A stretch of 64,000 nucleotides of DNA. Source: CAIVAT01 sp037141055. GTDB lineage: Bacteria > Bacteroidota > Bacteroidia > Bacteroidales > FEN-979. Positions within the stretch are counted from its first letter, which is position 1, and every line of letters starts with the position of its first letter. Below are positions 53,386-59,940 of the stretch, piece after piece. Both the position numbers and the translations under genes were made by a program. The stretch is from NCBI GenBank assembly GCA_037141055.1, contig JBAXDH010000003.1, positions 1 to 64,000 of the forward strand, written 5' to 3'. The notes beneath the pieces are model-generated. The model was given only the letters and a program-made list of their open reading frames with translations, had not been told where the DNA came from and ran no database searches.

Positions 53386-54228
53386 ATGAGCTCAGTTAAA
53401 AACAAAGTCATCCTGGTTACTGGTGCTTCTTCAGGTATCGGCAAAGCGATTGCTGTCGCTCTTGATGCTGCCGGAGCCAGGGTTGCCATCGCTGCACGCA
53501 GGAAAGACAGGCTTGATGAGATGGCAGCCACGATGCACCAGCCCCTGGCAATAGAAGTGGATCTCTGCAATGAATCCGCTGCACGGGCGATGGTTTGCAA
53601 GGTTGCAGAACATTTTGGCAGGATCGATGTGGTGATCAACAACGCGGCCAGCATCATCGTGGCGAAGTCAGATTCGGTTACTTCCGCTGATCTGCTCGGA
53701 GCCTTCACCACCAATCTCATTGCACCGGTGGCCGCAACACAGGAAGCGATCGGCTTCATGCGCAGGCAGGGCGGCGGACAAATCATCAACATTGGTTCAC
53801 CCGGATTCATGATGGGAATTCCGTTTTATGCCCCTTACGTCTGTTCCAAGGCAGCATTTTCTGCGTGGACCCGGACAATCCAGGCCGAGTGGGCGGGAAC
53901 GGAGATCATCGTTAGCGAATACTTCCCGGGGTACATCAAAACGGACTCCCTTCCTGATTCCAGGCTGGGGATGATTGACCAGGATTTCCTGATGGCCGAT
54001 CATCAGAATTTCATCACCCGGCTCTTCACAAAGCCCAAAACTCCCGATGATGTTGCCCGTCAAATCCTCAGACTGGTCGAACACCCTCAAACACTTGTTT
54101 ATTCTGATTTCAGCGTAAAAATTGGCGCTTTTATCTCCAACATTCCCGGGTTCAGGCTGAATATTGCACGACAGCTGGCAAAAAATGCACGGGAAAAGAA
54201 ACAACTTTCAGTTTTCACAAATCATTAA
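53386..54228 (+). CDS. SDR family oxidoreductase
   Basis: 280 aa classical short-chain dehydrogenase. NAD(P)-binding TGASSGIG (12-19), the NAA motif in VVINNAAS, catalytic Ser around IINIGSPGFM and YVCSKAAF (about 150-157) with catalytic Tyr and Lys. The C-terminal tail is basic. Substrate unknown. Its neighbour 22 bp downstream is a membrane EXPERA protein, which hints at a lipid or sterol-like substrate, but that is inference. -7 box TACTTTTG at 53350-53357. Confidence 0.9.
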   Translation: MSSVKNKVILVTGASSGIGKAIAVALDAAGARVAIAARRKDRLDEMAATMHQPLAIEVDLCNESAARAMVCKVAEHFGRIDVVINNAASIIVAKSDSVTSADLLGAFTTNLIAPVAATQEAIGFMRRQGGGQIINIGSPGFMMGIPFYAPYVCSKAAFSAWTRTIQAEWAGTEIIVSEYFPGYIKTDSLPDSRLGMIDQDFLMADHQNFITRLFTKPKTPDDVARQILRLVEHPQTLVYSDFSVKIGAFISNIPGFRLNIARQLAKNAREKKQLSVFTNH

Positions 54229-54250
54229 TAATCCATAACCCCTCTTAAAC

Positions 54251-54760
54251 ATGCGCACCACAATTCCTTTAAAAGACCGCAAAACCGATTACATCTATCT
54301 TGCTTTTTTCTTTTTAAACCTGTTCTACATCACATATATTGTTGACCTGGAGCAGCTTGTCATAAAAAACCCCGATGATTTCCAGTACCCCCTGTGGCCG
54401 CTGCCGTTCCTGGTCGACATGGTGCACTGGTGGGGAAGCAGTTTCGACCCGCTTCAATGGGCACGGCCTACATGGTGGAAAGCGACGATCTGGCTCGATG
54501 CGGTCTTCTTCGGCCCGTATTATGCTTTTGCCATTTATGCCTTCATCAAAGGAAAGGATTGGATCAGGATCCCGACCTTCATTTTTTCCTCGATCCTCTT
54601 CACGAATGTATTCATCATCATGAGCGAAGAATACTGGGGCCCGCATGCCTCAAACGCCCCGTTCATCGTCACGCTTGCCAATGCCCCATGGTTCCTGTTT
54701 CCTATATTCCTGGTTTGGAAGATGTGGAAACACGAACACCCTTTCACAAGGGAGAGTTAA
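54251..54760 (+). CDS. EXPERA-domain membrane protein (TMEM97/emopamil-binding-like)
   Basis: 169 aa with four transmembrane helices. The pattern matches eukaryotic TMEM97 (sigma-2 receptor) segment by segment: FYITYIVDLEQLVI, then PTWWKATIWLDAVFFGPYY, then FAIYAFIKGKDWIRIPTFIF, then NAPWFLFPIFLVWKMW. EXPERA proteins are sterol isomerases or lipid-binding regulators. It is 22 bp after the SDR gene, probably co-transcribed. Function in the bacterium unknown. Confidence 0.75.
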   Translation: MRTTIPLKDRKTDYIYLAFFFLNLFYITYIVDLEQLVIKNPDDFQYPLWPLPFLVDMVHWWGSSFDPLQWARPTWWKATIWLDAVFFGPYYAFAIYAFIKGKDWIRIPTFIFSSILFTNVFIIMSEEYWGPHASNAPFIVTLANAPWFLFPIFLVWKMWKHEHPFTRES

Positions 54761-54790
54761 CGCTTGAACTACCTTTTTTGGGAACGAAGT

Positions 54791-56023
54791 CTATTTCGCG
54801 AGTTCCACATTCATCTTTGTGACTGCCTGTGCGAACCTGGTGCGATCTTTTTCATCAACAGGTTTTGAAGGAGGGGATACAAGTTTGAGCGGGTCGGTAG
54901 GACTTCCATTGCGGTAAACACGGAAATCCAGGTGCGGGCCGGTTGAAAGGCCGCTGCTGCCCACGTATCCGACTACCTCGCCCTGCCTGACATTGGAACC
55001 GGCTTTCAGACCTTTTGCATAGCCGGATAAATGCGCATACGTTGTGGTATACACCGAATTGTGCCGGATGCTGATGAAACGGCCATAACCGCCGTGAAAT
55101 CCCACCTCGTTTACATGTCCGTCGCCGAGCGCCACCACCGGGGTCCCCCGTGGCGCCGAATAATCAACGCCGAAATGCGGACGCGCAATGCGAAGGATCG
55201 GATGCATCCGCGAACGTGAAAAGCGGGAGCTGATGCGCGAAAACTTAAGCGGAGCCTTCAGAAACGAACGCTGAAGACTCTGGCCGTTTTCATCAAAATA
55301 CTCGTTCCTGCCCTGCTGCTCAAAGTTGTATGCATAATAGTCCCTGCCGTTGCTGTGAAATCGGGATGCCAGGATACGGTCAATGCCGATCAACTTATTG
55401 TCAACATAAACTTCTTCATAAATTACTTTAAAATTGTCCCCTTTCTGCAGTCCGTAAAAATCAACAGTCCAGGCATATACATCAGAAAGTGCCATCCCGA
55501 GGTTTATGTCGAGCTTGTTTTCGACGAAACAGTTCCACAGCGAACTGGTTATTGTCCCTGTCGAAGTTTTGACAAGCCTCGAGACCTTTTTCTTATCTTT
55601 ATATGCCTTCAGAGAATCGCTTACATCGTAAACCACAAAATCGATCGGGTTGATTTCGTAAACAACGTATTTAGTAAGTTTGGCCGAATCCTTCGAAACG
55701 ATCCTTGCATAACGGTTCCCGGCTTTTATTTTCCTGACATCAAATATCTCACGGGTTTCATTTGCTATCCGCTCAATGGTTGCGCCGGGGATATACCCCG
55801 AAAGCATTAATGATAAATTCTGGTTGTTTCCGACCGTTCCGTATACGATATCCATGCTGTCGAGCCTGATACCATAAGCCAGAACCGGGGGAGGCGGGGG
55901 CGATGCGATTGCTTTGGGCGGTGCCACCCTGTGATAATTGAGTAAAACCCCGATCACCGCAATGATGACAAGTACCACGATAAGAGTGATGACGGAGTAT
56001 GTTCGGAGTGAAAGTTTCTTCAT
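54791..56023 (-). CDS. M23 family metallopeptidase, membrane anchored
   Basis: 410 aa. One N-terminal membrane helix (VITLIVVLVIIAVIGVLLNY) with a proline-rich linker, a periplasmic middle region, then a C-terminal LytM/M23 domain with HFGVDYSAPRGTPV (zinc His and Asp, about residue 285) and GPHLDFRVYRNGSPTDPL (about 364). The canonical HLHF here reads HLDF, so the second zinc His is replaced by Asp; this variant occurs in other Bacteroidota. It cleaves peptidoglycan cross-bridges or regulates such enzymes. It starts 8 bp after the metallophosphoesterase gene. Confidence 0.92.
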   Translation of the reverse strand: MKKLSLRTYSVITLIVVLVIIAVIGVLLNYHRVAPPKAIASPPPPPVLAYGIRLDSMDIVYGTVGNNQNLSLMLSGYIPGATIERIANETREIFDVRKIKAGNRYARIVSKDSAKLTKYVVYEINPIDFVVYDVSDSLKAYKDKKKVSRLVKTSTGTITSSLWNCFVENKLDINLGMALSDVYAWTVDFYGLQKGDNFKVIYEEVYVDNKLIGIDRILASRFHSNGRDYYAYNFEQQGRNEYFDENGQSLQRSFLKAPLKFSRISSRFSRSRMHPILRIARPHFGVDYSAPRGTPVVALGDGHVNEVGFHGGYGRFISIRHNSVYTTTYAHLSGYAKGLKAGSNVRQGEVVGYVGSSGLSTGPHLDFRVYRNGSPTDPLKLVSPPSKPVDEKDRTRFAQAVTKMNVELAK

Positions 56024-56031
56024 GGAGGATG

Positions 56032-57189
56032 CTAATCAAATTTCAGAGTTATCTGCACGATCTCCGGCCTGTTGCCGAGCCTGACCGGCGGTCCCCAGGT
56101 ACCGAAACCGGTCGACACGTAAAAATGGGTTTTTCCGATCAGTTTATATCCGCGGCTTATTTCGTACATGGCAGTCGTAATATAATTGAACGGCCACATT
56201 TGCCCGTGATGGGTGTGACCTGAAAGCTGCAGATCAACACCTTCTTCTACGGTCCGTTCAAGGTTGAACGGTTGGTGATCCATCAGTATAACCGGGAAAG
56301 ACCGGTCAACCTGCTGTATCAGTTCACGGAGTTCCTTTCGTTTCTTCCCGGTGAATCGCGAACGGTCGCGGTCTTCACGCCCAACGATATAGAATCGGTT
56401 GTCAATAAACAAAGCGGTATCCCGGATTACAGTGACACCATGCTCCCGCAGATATTTAACAGCCGGTTCAACACCGCCGATATATTCATGGTTCCCGGTA
56501 ATGGCATACACGCCGAGTTTCGACCTGATCTCCATCAGGTTTGCCCCGAGGTTGTTCATGATCACGGGGGCAAGGTCTTCATCCACCACATCACCGGCAA
56601 AAAGTACGATGTCCGGATGCAGCCCGTTGATTGTTTCAACAAGCCTGTTTGCTTTCCTCCTGGAGATGATGGTCCCGAGGTGAATGTCGGATGCCATGAC
56701 GATTCTAAGCGTTTTTTCTCCGCTTACTTTTTTTCCGACATGCAACTCCAGTTTCCTGACAAGCGGAATCCTGGCATTTATAAAACCACCCGCAACGATG
56801 AGGGAAACCAGCGAGAGCGAAATAAACAGCACCGTCAGCTTTGTTTGCGCGTAATCCGTGTAAAACGATTGCGGGAAAATGTGCAAAAAATGGTTCAGAA
56901 CCCTGGCGAAATCTATAAACAACGCTACCAGGATAAAATAGAGCATAAATGCCAGCCAGAAGGAACCGATCCATGTCATGACCCCTGTGAATCCGAATGG
57001 ATAAGTACGTTCAAGAATTCTCGCAAGAACAAACGTAAATGCAACGCTCCAGAATATCGCAATATACCATGGGCGCCAGGCAGAACCTGCCGGGATCGCC
57101 TGCAAACCGCGTATGAAAATATAACTGTTGACCAGTCCGTAAACCACCAGGACGATCGTGATAAATACTACAAATGCACCTGTTTTCAA
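56032..57189 (-). CDS. membrane metallophosphoesterase (YkuE-like)
   Basis: 385 aa. Four N-terminal membrane helices (about residues 8-150) are followed by a calcineurin-like phosphoesterase domain: ASDIHLGTIISRRK, FAGDVVDEDL, TGNHEYIGG, LMDHQPFNL and SGHTHHGQMWP. Metal-dependent hydrolase, probably acting on lipid or nucleotide phosphates at the envelope, with unknown substrate. Transcribed with the M23 gene. Minus-strand -7 box TAACTTTG at 57222-57229. Confidence 0.92.
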   Translation of the reverse strand: MKTGAFVVFITIVLVVYGLVNSYIFIRGLQAIPAGSAWRPWYIAIFWSVAFTFVLARILERTYPFGFTGVMTWIGSFWLAFMLYFILVALFIDFARVLNHFLHIFPQSFYTDYAQTKLTVLFISLSLVSLIVAGGFINARIPLVRKLELHVGKKVSGEKTLRIVMASDIHLGTIISRRKANRLVETINGLHPDIVLFAGDVVDEDLAPVIMNNLGANLMEIRSKLGVYAITGNHEYIGGVEPAVKYLREHGVTVIRDTALFIDNRFYIVGREDRDRSRFTGKKRKELRELIQQVDRSFPVILMDHQPFNLERTVEEGVDLQLSGHTHHGQMWPFNYITTAMYEISRGYKLIGKTHFYVSTGFGTWGPPVRLGNRPEIVQITLKFD

Positions 57190-57331
57190 TGTTTTTATTC
57201 CTTTTTTCGTTTTTCCCGTGGCAAAGTTACCGTTAATAAAAATATACTTCTAAATTTGTTTCCCGGAAGTGACCTCATCCTCAACCAAACCGGATGCTTT
57301 TTGATGTTTCATTAATTTATAAAAACGAAAA

Positions 57332-59065
57332 ATGATAGAAACGGGTTTTGTTCTAAGCTGGATTGATTACACGATCATGATCGTCTATTTTGCGTTTGTG
57401 CTGGGCATCGGCTGGGCCCTGAAACGATACATGAAAGATGCCAATGCTTTCCTCGAAGCCGGTCGTTCCATGCCGGCATGGGTTGCAGGGCTGGCTTTTA
57501 TTTCAACCAACCTTGGCGCACTCGAAGTCATGGGCATGACGGGCTCCGGAGCAAAATACGGCATGCTTACAACGCACTTTTACTGGGTCGGTGCCATTCC
57601 TGCCATGGTTTTCCTGGCTTTGTTCATGATGCCATTCTACTACGGATCGAAGGCGCGGTCGGTGCCTGAATATCTCAAACTGAGGTTTGATGAGAAGACC
57701 CGCGGACTTAACGCCATCCTCTTTGCCGTGATGACCATCCTCGCCTCCGGGATTTCAATGTATGCCCTGGCTATCCTGATGGAAAAAGTACTTGGATGGA
57801 ACTTTCACCTGAGCCTGGTCCTTTCCGCGGCCATCGTCCTCGGATACACCTACCTGGGAGGCCTTTCCTCTGCCATTTACAATGAAGTTCTGCAGTTCTT
57901 TATCATTGTGATCGGCCTGTTGCCGATTGTTATTCTTTGTCTGCAGGACCTGGGAGGATGGTCGGGAATGAAAGAACAGCTGGCACCCATCGTTACCGCT
58001 AAAGGATTTGCACCAGACACCTGGACAACCACCTGGAAATACACCGGATCGGCCAGCGCCAACCCTTTGGGCGTTGAATGGTATGGCATCGCTGCCGGGC
58101 TGGGCTTCGTGCTGTCATTCGGATACTGGTGCACCAACTTCCTGATCGTTCAGCGTGCCATGTCGGCCGAATCGCCGACCGCAGCCAGGAACACCCCGCT
58201 CATCGGTGCTTTACCCAAGATGTTCATCCCGTTTTTGATCATTGTTCCCGGAATCGCCGCGCTGGTATTGCTGAACAAGCAGGGTTCCGGTTTCGTGCTG
58301 CCGGAAATTTCCCCGGGCCATTACAATTATGATTATACCATCATCGCCCTGTTGAAGCAATACCTGCCGGCAGGGGTGCTCGGGCTTGGCATTACCGCAC
58401 TGCTGGCCTCATTCATGTCTGGAATGGCCGGGAATGTTTCGGCTTTCAACACAGTATGGACCTACGATATTTACCAAAGTTACATACGCCCTGTTACGGC
58501 AGATAAAGTGGCGGATGACAAGCATTACCTCTTTGTCGGCAGGATGGCCACCATCTTTGGCGTAATCGTCAGCATTGCCGCAGCATACCTGGCAAGTTTG
58601 TTCGGGAACATCATGGACTTTCTCCAAACCATCTTCTCGATGATCAACGCGCCATTGTTTGCCGTGATCTTCCTCGGAATGTTCTGGAAGAGGACGACGG
58701 GTCATGGAGCGTTCACCGGTTTGCTTGCCGGATTCTTTATTGCGCTCCTTCACCACGGAATGACGGTTCCCGCTGGAGCTGCAACCCTTGTTAAAGGAGG
58801 ATGGATATGCAACCTGCATACCTATCCTGTAGAGATGGCACAGAATTTCTGGACCGCCATCTTTGCATTCACGACAAGCGCCCTCGTCACCGTATTCCTG
58901 TCACTGGCCACAAAGCAAAAGAAATCGGACGAAGACCTCAAAGGACTTGTATACACGTTAACGCCTAAAGTCATAGAAACAAACGTTCCCTGGTACCAGC
59001 GTTCATCGACCCTGGCCATCGTGGTACTGACAATCGGGACGATTTTAACCATCATGTTCTGGTAA
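57332..59065 (+). CDS. sodium:solute symporter (SSS/SGLT family)
   Basis: 577 aa, about 14 transmembrane helices. SSS motifs: SWIDYTIMIVYFAFVLGIGW, AGRSMPAWVAGLAFISTNLG, and SMYALAILMEKVLG. The family imports sugars or other solutes with sodium. Its closeness to galK and galM, and its length, suggest galactose or glucose import. -7 box TAAATTTG at 57251-57258. The 3' flank holds inverted 9-bp repeats and then a small membrane gene. Confidence 0.92.
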   Translation: MIETGFVLSWIDYTIMIVYFAFVLGIGWALKRYMKDANAFLEAGRSMPAWVAGLAFISTNLGALEVMGMTGSGAKYGMLTTHFYWVGAIPAMVFLALFMMPFYYGSKARSVPEYLKLRFDEKTRGLNAILFAVMTILASGISMYALAILMEKVLGWNFHLSLVLSAAIVLGYTYLGGLSSAIYNEVLQFFIIVIGLLPIVILCLQDLGGWSGMKEQLAPIVTAKGFAPDTWTTTWKYTGSASANPLGVEWYGIAAGLGFVLSFGYWCTNFLIVQRAMSAESPTAARNTPLIGALPKMFIPFLIIVPGIAALVLLNKQGSGFVLPEISPGHYNYDYTIIALLKQYLPAGVLGLGITALLASFMSGMAGNVSAFNTVWTYDIYQSYIRPVTADKVADDKHYLFVGRMATIFGVIVSIAAAYLASLFGNIMDFLQTIFSMINAPLFAVIFLGMFWKRTTGHGAFTGLLAGFFIALLHHGMTVPAGAATLVKGGWICNLHTYPVEMAQNFWTAIFAFTTSALVTVFLSLATKQKKSDEDLKGLVYTLTPKVIETNVPWYQRSSTLAIVVLTIGTILTIMFW

Positions 59066-59069
59066 AAGA

Positions 59070-59188
59070 ACAATGAAAACAATGAAGACAATGAAAACAA
59101 TTTATACAATGAGAGCAATGCAATGATATTGAAGAACAGGTCACTTAAAATGACACAATTTCTGCATTGCTTGCATTGTTTGCATTCT
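59070..59188. repeat. 9-bp tandem repeats facing inverted copies
   Basis: Six units of form RCAATGAAR or close variants lie at 59070-59123, and three inverted units (TTGCATTGC-like) lie at 59162-59188. The two blocks can pair as a long imperfect stem around a middle part with a small GTCA/TGAC hairpin (59140-59153). Confidence 0.75.
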
Positions 59189-59210
59189 TTAAATTATTAA
59201 TTCAGCAATT

Positions 59211-59423
59211 ATGGGTATAGATATAAAATTTCCGATCGGCCTGATGTTCTCCATCCTGGGACTCCTGCTTACCGTTTTCGGACTGTTTACAAGCGGCGAC
59301 AGTGCTTTGTATGCCAGGTCGCTGGGCATCAACATCAACCTGTGGTCGGGATGCGGCATGCTGGTCTTCGGGCTTATCATGCTGTTTTTTTCCTGGAAAA
59401 GCAAGAAAGCCAAAACCCAATGA
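59211..59423 (+). CDS. small two-helix membrane protein next to SSS symporter
   Basis: 70 aa with two hydrophobic helices (PIGLMFSILGLLLTVFGLF and GCGMLVFGLIMLFFSW) and a basic tail KKAKTQ. Similar small proteins often follow SSS symporter genes in Bacteroidota and Acidobacteria, from recall, but none has a known role here; it may stabilise or modulate the transporter. One base separates it from ogt, showing co-transcription with that gene. Confidence 0.65.
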   Translation: MGIDIKFPIGLMFSILGLLLTVFGLFTSGDSALYARSLGININLWSGCGMLVFGLIMLFFSWKSKKAKTQ

Positions 59424-59424
59424 T

Positions 59425-59916
59425 ATGAACCCGATGCACAGAGCCTTCCTGAAGACGCCCATCGGGCACATTGAGGTCACCGGCTCGGAGAATGGCATAC
59501 GTTCGTTGTATTTCCTTGATTTCAAGGTCAGGCCGCAACATGTGCCATCGTGCCTGCGGTCGTGCATCGATCAGCTTGAGGAGTATTTCCACGGATCACG
59601 GCGAAAGTTTGACCTTAAACTTGACCTGGAGGGATCGCAATTCCAGCTCAGAGTCTGGGATGAACTGTTGAAAATCAACTTCGGAACCACAGTTTCATAC
59701 ATGGAACTGGCACGCAGGATGGACAATCCCGGGGCGATTCGCGCTGTTGGCGGCGCCAACGGGCACAACCCTGTATCCGTCATCGTGCCGTGCCACCGCA
59801 TCATCGGATCAAATGGCAGGCTGATCGGATACCGCGGCGGGCTGAAGCGCAAGAAATGGCTCCTGGAACATGAACATGCCTTTGCCCAGCGCGACCTTTT
59901 CTACGGGAAAGCGTGA
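59425..59916 (+). CDS. ogt: methylated-DNA-[protein]-cysteine S-methyltransferase
   Basis: 163 aa from ATG 59425; a longer opening upstream has a different, unlikely N-terminus. Active-site VIVPCHRIIGSNGRL (Cys about 121), preceded by the DNA-binding FGTTVSYMELARRM and ending in GLKRKKWLLEHE. Repairs O6-alkylguanine by suicide transfer to cysteine. The two bases after the stop of the small membrane gene indicate coupling. Confidence 0.94.
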   Translation: MNPMHRAFLKTPIGHIEVTGSENGIRSLYFLDFKVRPQHVPSCLRSCIDQLEEYFHGSRRKFDLKLDLEGSQFQLRVWDELLKINFGTTVSYMELARRMDNPGAIRAVGGANGHNPVSVIVPCHRIIGSNGRLIGYRGGLKRKKWLLEHEHAFAQRDLFYGKA

Positions 59917-59940
59917 CATACATGATTTAACATCATTCCC

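Noticed and set aside
56272..57315. 347-aa plus-strand frame
   Set aside because: Antisense to the metallophosphoesterase, whose metal motifs are clear on the other strand.
59070..59188. CRISPR-like array
   Set aside because: Repeat units are only 9 bp, have no spacers and are partly inverted; no cas genes are present.
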